This document shows, one piece after another, positions 48,801 to 58,400 of a stretch of DNA of 64,000 nt. The notes beneath the pieces are model-generated. The model searched no databases. It was given only the letters and a program-made list of their open reading frames with translations, and had not been told where the DNA came from. Source of the DNA: Closterium sp. Naga37s-1 (lineage: Eukaryota; Streptophyta; Zygnematophyceae; Desmidiales; Closteriaceae); contig CANJKZ010000541.1 of the NCBI GenBank assembly GCA_947471745.1, positions 434,001 through 498,000 of the forward strand, read 5' to 3'. The translations under genes and the position numbers were made by a program. Numbering within the stretch: the stretch's first letter is position 1; every line of letters begins with the position of its first letter.

Positions 48801-51800
48801 GTTCGCCTGAAATTTTCACAGGAACTTTAAATATGATTACATTCACAAACCAAGTTACAACATACTTGCAAGGTACGTAATTACGCAGGGTGATCTACAT
48901 AAGAAAATGTAAAACGCTAATTGGTTGCTCGGTGGTCGTGCACTATCTAAAATGCTAGATATGGCAACCAAGTCGTGCACGATCCAAAGCGCTAGAGACC
49001 CAAAAGCCTACGTTTTCAGAGCCACCACCATAGAGCAGGGTTCAGACCGTATCTTTGAAATTTTACCATAAAAAACGGTACCGTAAAAAACGACCGTTTA
49101 AAACGGTTCCATGAGGTGTTTTCAGTCTAATTAACAAATCGGCAACTTTATGGGACCAAAATGAACCCGAATTTCAGCAGGATGAAGGGGACGGGCCCCT
49201 TCTTGCTTGTGTGCGCTTGTTGGCATGATTGAAAATGTGTTTGACCTTGTTTTCCCCTTTTTTTACTTGGTGACCAGAGTTCTCTAACAACGGCCGTTTT
49301 TTTGAAAAATCACCGTAAAAAACGACCGTTAAAAACGGACCGTATTTTACGAAAGCCGTATTTTTGAACCTTGCCATAGAGGCATAGAACATCAGCGTTC
49401 TTATTAGGTGGATGGTGCGTTATAGATTTTGTGTAGCTGATGGCGTTTGATATCTTATCTACTCAGCAGCGTAGTAAAAACTGATGTGGAGGTTCCTGTG
49501 TCAAGATTCAGTGCTCATGCTATCATGGCACAAGCGAGACGATCTAGACATGAAGGGATTCCAACTATCTACATTCTGAAAAGAAGTGCCCTGTCGCTCA
49601 CCGCATGCTCTTCTTGTACATGGCACGGTTTGCTGCTCACTGCATGGTCTTGTTGTTTAAACGAGCAGCATCGTAATCCTCGGAAAGCAGGCCTTCCTTT
49701 CTGTACCCACCCTCCAACCAATTATCCTCTAACCAGGGACCTCAGACGCAACAAATTTTCTGACGCAATTCCTGACTCCATTGGGCAGCTCACAAACCTG
49801 ATTAAGCTGTGAGTAGGCATGAGCAAAAGTTGAATCCAAAATTCAGACCAATTTTATCCGAATGAGGGTCAACCCGTTTATAGCACCGGCCTGTTGAAGT
49901 CAAGTAAGCTTGAGATAAAGCTCGACACGAAAATGTTCGTGTTCGCCTTGCCTCGAACTCTCATGTTCGGCGAACCGAACATGTTTGTGTTTGCCAGAAC
50001 ACTTCCAGAGAAGGAGGTGTTCGGGTGTTCACCTTTTCAGGCGAACACTAAGGTGTTCGCCTTTTAGCAGCCTTCGTTAAAGACACATCATGCGTGATGG
50101 TGGATTAGGGTGTTCAGGGAGGTGTGGCTACACGTGGTGCGCATTTGAGAGTGAAGGCACTTTACGCTAGGGATGAGCAAGAGGCGAACATGAACGTGTT
50201 CGCGTTCGCCCCTGCACGAACATCGCCGTTCGGCGAACCGAACACTGTTCGGTTCGCCGAACGCCTTGAGCAAAAAAAGGTGTTCGCCGTTCTCTTGTGA
50301 AGGCGAACACCTTGGTTTCAGAGGCGAACACGAACGTGTTCGTGGCAAACACGTTCGTGTTCGCTTTTGGGCATCCTCTGTTACACTCGAAATACGGAAC
50401 GGCGGGTAGGGGAATTGCGGGAAACTGGTGGAAAAAATATAGGCTGGATTTGGCTTGGGCTAGTTAGGGATCCATATTTTTGCGTATCCAGCTCGCCCCC
50501 TGGATTTCCCCCCCATGTAAGGCGAAATGCTCTCCCCCCTCTAGATCTACGAAATTTGCGATTGCTCGCCACCGCCCCACAATCCCCCAACTTACGAAAA
50601 TTGCGAACGCTATTCCTATCAATCCCCAACTTACACAATTCGCGAATGCTTTCCCCAACCCAACGCATACGAAATTTGCGAATGCTTACCCCCAACCCCC
50701 AACTTACAAGATTCTGCAGTATTCCTGTCTAATCCCTTCCCGACAACCTAAATCTCACCTACCCAAGTCTAGTCAGACTAACCTAAGGTAACAATATACT
50801 TACGCTAAGTCCTAATGAGGTGATAATGGCGTGATGTGTGGGGGGCGTGGTAGTAATGGCTGCTGCTGAATAGCGCGACTAAGTTTGAGCTCAAACCGAA
50901 GGTCCCGCAACCTAAATTGTAGATCGCGGGACAGACGCAACGAACACATTCGTGTTCGTTTTTGCCCCGAAACGAACACGAACGTGTTGGTGTTCATCGC
51001 GGCTGGGCACCCACGACGAGACGAACACCGAACGTGTTCGGGCGAACACCGAACACGTTCGCCACGAACATTTTTAGCAAAAACAAAATCATGTTCGGTT
51101 CGCCTCGAACAGGTGTTCGTTACCTTGCTCAACCCTACGTTACGCTGATTTAGGTCGCGTAAACGCAAACCTATGCGTATATCTACGTTTACGTTTCCGT
51201 ACGCTTAAATTTTACGTAAACTCGGCCGGGCAGGTCTGAAATAAAAATCCGAAAAAAAAAAATCAGCTAACGACCCCAGGTCGACCTAGCGCGGACCCTT
51301 AGAATGACGACCCTTTCACTTACTATGAGGCTTCTATGTTGAAATCGTCAAGTTCGAAGGTGACGATCATGTTCTTAACAAATCGTCTTCTACTAGCTGC
51401 ATGACTAGTAGCATCATTTACGCCAAACGTTCTACTTGAGATTTCTATCAACCACAATTTCTGGCTAGCGGGTTTAGGGAGCTAAGTCGACTATGTGTCG
51501 AGCTATGGTGTGAGTGAGGAGCCTAATCTGGTTTTGAGTCAAAGCGATGACGAGCGCTGAAGCGTAGGTGGGTGGGAAGGGGAGGGAAGATGTGTTTCGA
51601 ACTGTGGGTGGGTGGAGATGAAGGGAAGTTGCCACCTACACAACAGAATGGCCGTCCAATGGAAGCTTCGAAGGTGAGATTCGTCGAAGGTGTCGAAGTT
51701 GCACATCTACGTGGTATTCTGCACAATTTGGGTGTGGTCAAACCTGGTTGAGCAGTTTGGGTTACGCATACAGTTTCGTCGACAGCTTCTCACACAGGGA

Positions 51801-54409
51801 ACAAAACCGTGTGAATGCAGGAACGTGTGTCACACTCAATCGTGTTTCCAACGCAGCTCATATTCAACGCCCACAAACATCAGAGTACAAATCCAGAGCG
51901 AAATCTTGCATTTCGATCAGAGCTTTCTATTTTCGCTCTCAACCTAAGAGCATCTACTATAGCTTACCTTTTGTTTTTTGTTTTGGCGCAGGACGACGAG
52001 CAATATGTTTGGCGTCACTATGACGTTCCCAAGGGAGGAAAGTCCAACTCTAAGATTCCCAAGCGTTGTACCTTTTGTGGGGAATGGCAACGGCGTTATT
52101 GCATGCAACAAGGTCCCGCTAGACGTAAAGGTCAAGATCACATATCATCTTAGTAAGAGGGAGGACAATGGGCAGTCTCGCAAATCTGTGGCGAGTCGCA
52201 CCTTGGCTGCAATTTCAAATCCGATAGCTAGTATCTCGGGTAGTTCCAAGGAAGCGACTTCAACTGATGGCCGCAAACGCCCCGCTACCCAGAAAACTCT
52301 TTTCGAATGCCGTCCTCAAGCAGGTGGTGGTGACCTCAAAAGTGCGCAGCAGGCCGTAGCTACTTTTTTTCCACGTGTCCCGCGCATTCCCCCTCATGTG
52401 GCGGAGCACGGCGCGAGCATGATTAGGAAGGTGGGAGCTGCTGGACCCGGTTTTAATCCGCCAGGTCGCAAACTCATCATGGGGCGTCTGTTGGAGGAGT
52501 GCAAGGCAAATGCTGAAAAGGCGGTGCAGCCGATTATGGATGCGTGGAGCCATGAGGGAGTGCGCATTGCAAGCGACGGATGGACGGATACCCAAGACCG
52601 TCCGCAGCTGAACTTCTTAGCGGTTAACACTCACGGATCGGTGTCGATTGCTTGAGCGTAAAGAAAACAGGGGCCTTCATAGCAACGCATCTGCTGAAGG
52701 CAATTGAGATGGTTGGAGCAGAAAATGTCGTCGGCCTATTGATGGATAGAGCTAGCAACAACGTCAGTGCGGCGAACATTGTGAAGCTCCAGCATCCGAA
52801 AGTTCAGTCAATCCGCTGTGCAGCTCACTCCCTCAACAATTTGATGAAGGATATTGGTGATCGTCCATGGGCCACGGTATCATCTCCAAAGCGCAGCAGC
52901 TAATCTCCATTCGAAAGAATTCGAATTGGATAACGGGTGTTTTCCGCGAGCACAAATCGCTCATGATTCGCTTCGGAACGAATTACATCGCTCTGCAACG
53001 GCTCGTAGACGTTAGGGAGCTGCTTGATTGCATGGTTGCCAGCCAAGGCTGAAAGGACAACGCTAAAAACAAGGGATGGCGACTTTTGGGATGGTGTGGC
53101 GCGCGTGCTAGGTGTACATTCAACTGCGGGCGGTGGATGGCACGCAAGAGGTCATGGTTTACGAGATGATGCTTCTCCTGGAAGTCACAGTGAGAGACGC
53201 GTGCACGGGGTTACCAGAGGCTGAGAAAACTGGATCGCGGGGGCGGTGCGGAACAAGTGGAACACACATTTAGCCCACTCCTCAACTTACTCGACTTCAT
53301 TCTAGGGTTTCGACCAGCAAATTTATACCGTTGCTAGCTTAGACCGCGATCTTAGGTTAGGCGTTTTAAGGCGATCTTAGCCTTAAGGGTTTTTTAAGCT
53401 GCCCGAAGGGTTTTTTTCCCTGTCCGCCAGAGCGTCAAAACCAACATCAATCTCTCGGAGGGTTGCGTCCAGCGTAAAAAAGTAGTGTCAAAACGCTAGC
53501 GTCAAAAACACTGGCTTTGTCAATTCCAACTGAGCTTGCTTGTCAATGCATGCACGCTGCTTCTCTTACCTTCCCATCCCTTTTTAGGGATCTTTCCAGC
53601 AATGGACTCGAGGGATCAATTCCATCCACTATTGGACTTTTGAGCAGCCTGACATTATTGTGAGTAGGATTGGGACAAGACAAGCACCTCAAGTGTTACC
53701 CTTTCATTACTCGATTCGTTTTAAAACAGCGTAGCAAGTTGGGTGATATGTGGTAGTACTTGTTGGTAGGCCTAAGCACGGGCCAGGCTGAAGGCCGGCG
53801 TAGACCAGGGCCGGGCCGATCGAGGGTGGTCTGGATGGGCCAGCTCTTTGGAAAGTCACCGTCATGCCGGCCAGCCTAGGCCCTAGGGTAATGGTCAAAG
53901 GTCTTGAGTTTGAATCCCAGTGTGCACCAATCATCGCCAGTGTCTGAACAAGCTTCAATCTGACTTGGCGAGGCATAAGTTGAGAACTTTGCTCAGGGAA
54001 AACTGGACTTGTGGCGAGGGCGATGATGGGTTCATTTCAGCCCTGCGCTAACACACATACACATGTTCTGTGAAATCCCAGCAAGAAATGCTAAGCATGA
54101 TGACTCTATGTGTAGGCTTGAGCAGGAGGGCGAACATGTTCGTGGCGAACCGAACAGGTAAAGTTTTTTGGCCTTTCCTGTTCGCGACGAACATGTTCGA
54201 GTTCGGGCGGACATGTTCGTGTTGGGCAAACGAAAAACCATCTAGAATTTGTTCGTCATCATAAACTCATCAGACTTACACGTGTAATCTGTTCCCCTGG
54301 ATGCTCATTCATTGGGTGCATGCCTTTTCCCCATAAGGTCTCTTAACGACAACTATCTCGAAGGAACAATTCCTGACTCCATGTCTAGGATGTCAAACCT
54401 TGCAACATT
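45815..54409 (+). CDS. Second LRR receptor-type gene (gene B), partial: five LRR exons
   Basis: 72-bp, phase-2 LRR exons with good splice sites lie at 45815-45886, 48529-48600, 49737-49808, 53588-53659 and 54338-54409, plus a dead exon near 48133. All have the same phase as gene A, and several are direct paralogues with shared intron sequence, so this is a tandem relative of gene A in the same orientation. Splicing them in order gives a continuous run of LRRs. No transmembrane or kinase exon is present before the window ends; the Copia element at 55112 and the third intron copy at 63538 suggest the gene continues to the right. Whether it is intact or a pseudogene cannot be told. Confidence 0.65.
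45909..46815. mobile_element. hAT-like MITE, 0.9-kb subtype, right end trimmed
   Basis: Left end TAGGGATGAGCA lies just after an LRR exon. The core matches 11134-12048 and 50168-51137. The usual right terminus is missing; sequence stops at about 46815 where TTTTGAAC nearly repeats the left flank TCTTGAAC (45901-45908). Confidence 0.75.
46820..47517. other. Intron, no feature recognised
   Basis: Mixed-composition DNA between two MITEs, with several short open frames and no LRR-like exon. A palindrome GATCCACCTCCGAGGTGGAT lies near 47361. Confidence 0.5.
47526..47988. mobile_element. hAT-like MITE, GC-rich (GTCGGG) subtype
   Basis: Left end TAGGCATGA, right end TGCTCATGCCTA, with exact target duplication AACAAGCT at 47518-47525 and 47989-47996. 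The inside is dominated by CCCGACCCGAC and GGGTCGGG. A short tandem copy of the right end plus AACAAGCT repeats at 48027-48046, so the element may instead end at 48038. Confidence 0.8.
48133..48203 (+). pseudogene. Dead LRR exon of gene B
   Basis: Translates as LVSNSLNGIIFQSITNLANL, an LRR with the IP motif changed to IF. The sequence before it (CTTATCGGATCC) has no AG acceptor and the donor side reads TTTGTCAC. It would not be spliced in normally. Confidence 0.6.
48529..48600 (+). CDS. Gene B LRR exon b
   Basis: Acceptor ggtcag, donor gtgagt; 72 nt, phase 2. Reads SLLRNSLTGSIPSTIGRLS.... It shares flanking intron with the exons at 8754 and 53588 (GCATGCAC.CTG.T.CTCTTACC before, AGGATTGGGACAAG after). 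Confidence 0.8.
48640..49027. other. Intron, no feature recognised
   Basis: Ordinary AT-rich intron sequence before the MITE at 49036. Short echoes such as AACCAAGT and GCTAGA..TGGCAACCAAG only. Confidence 0.5.
49036..49373. mobile_element. hAT-like MITE, CARGGTTC family, copy 2
   Basis: Starts CAGGGTTCAGACCG and ends AACCTTG (inverse CAAGGTTC), with exact target duplication CCATAGAG at 49028-49035 and 49374-49381. Same inside as 17900-18210, with ACCGTAAAAAACG and AAAACGG motifs near both ends. No ORF. Confidence 0.9.
49737..49808 (+). CDS. Gene B LRR exon c
   Basis: Acceptor aaccag, donor gtgagt; 72 nt, phase 2. Reads DLRRNKFSDAIPDSIGQLT..., with Asp in place of the LRR Gly. Confidence 0.8.
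49814..50070. mobile_element. Truncated MITE starting in the splice-donor region
   Basis: TAGGCATGAGCA begins 6 bases after the exon-c boundary (…gtgag|taggcatgagca). It is followed by CGAAC-type palindromes as in the 0.9-kb subtype and fades out near 50070. No right end. Confidence 0.55.
50168..51137. mobile_element. hAT-like MITE, 0.9-kb subtype, near full length
   Basis: Ends TAGGGATGAGCA and TGCTCAACCCTA. The flanking octamers CTTTACGC (50160-50167) and CGTTACGC (51138-51145) differ by one base. 5' arm, core and 3' arm all match 11134-12048. The longest copy and a good type sequence for the family. Confidence 0.85.
51146..51930. other. Intron, mostly unremarkable
   Basis: ACGTTTACG-type palindromes at about 51150-51230, then ordinary sequence. 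The 3' part may be the leader or first exon of the broken hAT gene that follows. Confidence 0.4.
51940..53260 (+). pseudogene. Broken hAT-type transposase (DUF659-like)
   Basis: Coding pieces in three frames: a BED-finger-like start (YVWRHYDVPKGGK, CTFCG, about 51990-52090), the main part (51978-52655, with NKVPLDVKVKITYHLSK, then RIASDGWTDTQDRPQLNFLAV), then NVVGLLMDRASNN and RCAAHSLNNLMKDIGD (52652-52870), then ISIRKNSNWITGVFREH and RFGTNYIALQRL (52867-53052). These are the standard landmarks of plant DUF659/hAT transposases. Frame changes near 52050-52090, 52640 and 52870 and decay after 53050 make it dead. The C-terminal dimerisation block is absent and no terminal repeats were found. It ends abruptly at the LRR-intron unit (53262). 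Confidence 0.8.
53588..53659 (+). CDS. Gene B LRR exon d
   Basis: Acceptor tttttag, donor gtgagt; 72 nt, phase 2. Reads DLSSNGLEGSIPSTIGLLS.... Confidence 0.8.
54113..54228. mobile_element. Very short MITE copy inside the duplicated intron
   Basis: TAGGCTTGAGCA opens a block of about 115 bp of CGAACATGTTCG palindromes that is absent from the same place in the other copy (about 9275-9300). The right end and target duplication are not clean. Confidence 0.6.
54338..54409 (+). CDS. Gene B LRR exon e
   Basis: Acceptor cataag, donor gtgagt; 72 nt, phase 2. Reads SLNDNYLEGTIPDSMSRMS.... Paralogue of 9412. Confidence 0.8.
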
Positions 54410-54560
54410 GTGAGTACTAGTCGTTCATGGGTTGCCATCCACAACTCACATGCCCAACTGATGCTGCCTTATTTTTTTGTTTGGGCAGCCCGAAATCGAA
54501 AAAACAAATCGGCCAAAAAAACTTCTTTCGGGAGTTCACGCCGAAATCGAGACTCCAGAT

Positions 54561-54880
54561 TAGGCATGAGCAACCGACCCGACCCGACCCGACCTGGCCG
54601 AGCCTGGCCGGTTTCCGGGTCGGGTCGGGTCGGGTCGGCCCTCGGGTCAAGCCTGAAAAATCTCTGACCCAACCCGGGGGGACAGGGTCGAGTCTGCCTG
54701 ACTCGACCTCGGGTCGGTCCTGGCTCGAGACGGCAATTTCGTTGGCCGATCTGCGCATATCGGCGATTTCGCCCCCCTCCTCCCCGTCAAATTTGTTGGA
54801 ATAAAAAATCCCAGCCAATTTGCCGCCACTTACCACTCGTCACTGCACTGGATCTACACAACCCAACCCCTCTAGGCAAT
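54561..54880. mobile_element. MITE fragment, GC-rich subtype
   Basis: TAGGCATGAGCA followed by repeated CCCGACCCGAC and GGGTCGGGTCGG, as in 47526-47988. No right end identified; it may be cut by the next MITE. Confidence 0.5.
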
Positions 54881-54892
54881 TTCACAGCTCAC

Positions 54893-55111
54893 GGCAACAC
54901 TGTTCGGTTCGCCGAACGACTTCCCCAGAAAAGGGTGTTCGGCGTTCGACTGTGAAGGCGTGTTCGGGCGAACCTCGAACACGTTCGTGTTTGATACGGG
55001 CGTTCTGCAGCAGCGCCACGAACACGAACGTGTTCGGGCGAACCTCGAACACGTTCGGGCGAACAATTTAAGCTGAAAAACAAAACCTGTTCGGTTCTTT
55101 GCTCATCCCTA
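54893..55111. mobile_element. MITE 3' part, CGAAC subtype, abutting the Copia LTR
   Basis: CGAACACGTTCG-type repeats ending in TGCTCATCCCTA at 55100-55111. The last five bases, CCCTA, double as the target duplication of the Copia element. The left end is missing. Confidence 0.7.
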
Positions 55112-55236
55112 TGAGAAACTGAACGAGAATGAATTGACTAAGGGAAAGTTGGGTACAAATGCAAACCCTAGACAGCTGTACCCTATATGTGCTACCCCAC
55201 TATAGCCTACAGTAGCTATGTCATATAAATCTGACA
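55112..55236 (-). repeat. Copia 3' LTR (125 bp)
   Basis: On the element strand it starts TGTCAGATTT and ends AGTTTCTCA, with TG...CA termini. The adjoining G-rich tract at about 55237-55250 is the likely polypurine tract. Confidence 0.95.
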
Positions 55237-55443
55237 CACCCCCATAGGCAAAGTGGGGGAGAACAAGGGGTCACAAGACCAGTCAAGCAAAGCAAAGCAA
55301 GCTCAGGGTGGATCACAAAGTCACCACACATTCCGAGCACAAGTTCAAGGCCACAAGGCCAGTTCACATGCAGGATTACATATATATATAAGGCTAGACA
55401 AGCAGGAGCAGGTGTATATATATATGCAACAGTACAAACAAGG

Positions 55444-58400
55444 TCAAGGGGTGAGCAAGTGAGGCAAGGTAGGCACAAGACCCAGCTGAGTACAGAAGCG
55501 CCGATGATCACAAGGCGCAAGTGCCTTGGTGAAGATATCAGCAGTGTTGGCCTCAGAGGCCACGTACGCAAGCCGCGGCTGACCACGCTGCTGTAGCTCA
55601 CGAGCAAGGAAGTAGCGGAGAGCAATGTGCTTCGTTCTGTGCTCCAGTCTCTGCTCTCGACACAAGGCCAGCATGGCCTTGTTGTCTACGTACAGCACTG
55701 GAGGAGAACGAGGCGGCTCTCCGAGGTCAGTCAGCAGGTAGGTGAGCCAGCGAAGCTCCTGTGCAGCCATGGCCCCGGCGTAGATCTCAGCCTCACAACT
55801 GGAGCCGAGAACAGAAGACGAGCGGGTAGCCCGCCACGAAACAGAGCCGGAACCAAGGCTGAAGGTGTAACCCTGTGACGACCGCTGCGTAGCCTGGTCG
55901 TCAGCCCAAGAAGCGTCTGCGTGCCCAGTGAGGACCACTGGACTCTGCCCTCCAAGCACAAGCCCCATGCCCGACGTACTGCACAAGTAGCGCAACACCC
56001 TCTTCGCTGCAGCCATGTGCTCCGGTCTGTGTCTCCCAGGAGCAACATAGCGTGCGAGAATGCTAAGAGGGTATGCAAGGTCAGGTCGTGTGCAGGTCAT
56101 CAGGTACATGAGGCAGCCAACAAGCTCTGGGTACGGGCCACTCGACTCTACGGACTCATCCGAAGGCAGAGCTGAGAGCGAGTGGCGAGTAGGCAGAGGA
56201 GTGGCCTGAGGCGAGGAGTACGTGAAGCCGAAGCGCTGAAGGACCTGCTGCACCATGTGCGACTGAGTCAGGGTAATGGTGCGGCGTGCTCTGTCCCGGG
56301 TGATCTGCAAGGCAAGGTAGCTGCGCAGTTCACCCAGGTCTGTGCACGTGTGTCTCTTCTGCAGCTCGGACTTCACGTGGGCGAGTCCAGCAGTGTCAGC
56401 TCTGGCAAAGACCAAGTCGTCGACGTACACGAGGATGTAGAACGGTGGCAAAGAAGTGTCGGTGCGCAGAAACAGCGACGGGTCGGCAGTAGAGGGAGCA
56501 AACCCAAGAGCCGCAAGTGTAGTCCTCAGTGTGTCGTGCCACTCACGCGGTGCCTGGCGGAGACCGTAGACTGGCCGCCGGAGGCTCCACTGGGTGCCAG
56601 GAGGAAAAGACCCAGTGAAGCCAGGTGGGCGACGCAGCCAGATCTCCTCGTGCAGGCTGCCCTGCAAGAAAGCAGTGCTGAAGTCAAGAGAGTGCAGCTC
56701 GTAGTCACGGTGAGCAGCTATGTGCAGCAGTACCCGAAGAGTGGTCATCTTCGGGGTGGGAGAGAAGGTCTGAAAGTAGTCAACTCCCTCTCGCTGACTG
56801 AAGCCACGAGCCACGTAACGCGCCTTGAAGACAGGCGGAGAACCCGGCGGCCGCTTCACCCTGAAAATCCACATGCCACTGACGATGTTCGCCCCAGGCG
56901 GGGGAACCTCGTCAACGTAGGTGCCTGTGGACTTCCAGGAAGCCATCTCTGTGTCCATAGCTGCCTGCCACTGAGAGGAGTAGGGACCCTCTATCGCCTC
57001 CGCGTAAGAGCGCGGAGTCGGGATGTCAAGTGCATCCGGGTCTCCCTCAGGGGTAAGCAGTACGGACACGAGATGAGGTGAAGCAGCAGCCAAACACTGG
57101 AACTCCTCCTGCCTGTCCTCAAGGACGTCCGTGCCAAGGGCACACTCACCCCCGACGGACGGAGGACAGACAGACTCAGACTCATCGACAAGACTAGCAG
57201 CGTAGTCTAGACGACAGCGAGCAGCAAAGTCGACGAGCTCAGCAACTAGGGCAGACGCAGCAGTGGACTCAAAGGAAGGGTCAGTGACGACAGTAGCAAG
57301 GAGACGCGTGACAGTAGGACTGGCAGCACGAAGAGAGTTCGACTCCGGGTCGGGAAGAGCAGGAAGAGAGGACTCAGGAGGAGAAGGCAAAGGGGCACGC
57401 AGAGGAGCAGTGGACGGACGCAGAGACATCCGGTGCGTGCCAGGGACAGGAGGAGGACGCTGACGCGAACCACGACCACTAGTGCGAGCAGGACGGACAG
57501 GCGACGCAGGGCGAGACGCAGGCTCACGACGCTCAGCAAGACCTCCAGTAGGACCAGTGTAGGGAGAAGGAGCGGGCAGTGGGGAGGCCGGCGGTAACTG
57601 TAACTGTGACGGGACAGGCTGTGGACACTCTAAGGGAGGAGGAGGACCAGTAGAAGGCGGGAGACCAAGAACCTGCTGAAGGAGCGGAACAAAGTACGGC
57701 CGAGGCCGCGCGGCGACTCCAGACACAGCAGGGACAGCACCAGTACCCCCAGCGGCAGCACCAGCGCCAGCAGCACCTCCAGCTCCAGTACCTCCAGCAG
57801 CACCAGTAGCACCCCCAGCAGGACCGCCTCCAGGACCGACAGCAGTAGCCTCAGCGCCAACACCCTCAGCAGCTCCAGCTCCAGTCATACCCGCAGGCCC
57901 AGCAGCTCCAGTACTCCCAGTACGAGCACCTCCGGGACCCGCGGCACCAGCACCCTCAGCAGCCGAAGAACCTCCAGCTCCAGCAGCACGCCTCCAGCGC
58001 CGGGCAAACCACTCGCGCAGCTCCTGTGGAGAGAGTGGCTCCCGCCGAGACGAAGCACCCGGAGAACCTCCAGGCTCAGCACCGCCAGACGCCACACGAG
58101 CAGGCCCAGCTCCCTCAGGCTCCGCACCCCCAGGCTCAGCACCTCCAGGCGTAGCACCCCCAGGCTCAGCACCCCCAGGCGTAGCACCCCTAGGCTCAGC
58201 ACCCCCAGGCTCAGCACCCCCAGTAGTAGCACCCCAAGGCTCAGCACCCCCAGGCTCAGCACCCCCAGTAGTAGCACCCTCAGGCTCAGCACCCCCAGGC
58301 GTAGCACCCACACGCTCAGCACCCCCAGAGTCAGCACCCTCTGCAGTACCAGAGTCACCAGTAACCTCGACAGGCTCGACTGCGTCTACCTGGGACACAC

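Larger units (their letters stand above)
53262..54417 (+). repeat. LRR two-exon segmental duplication, copy 2
   Basis: Partner of 8290-9490 (see there), with the SINE-like stretch at about 53775-54075 and one extra MITE at 54113. It holds LRR exons 53588 and 54338. Confidence 0.85.
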
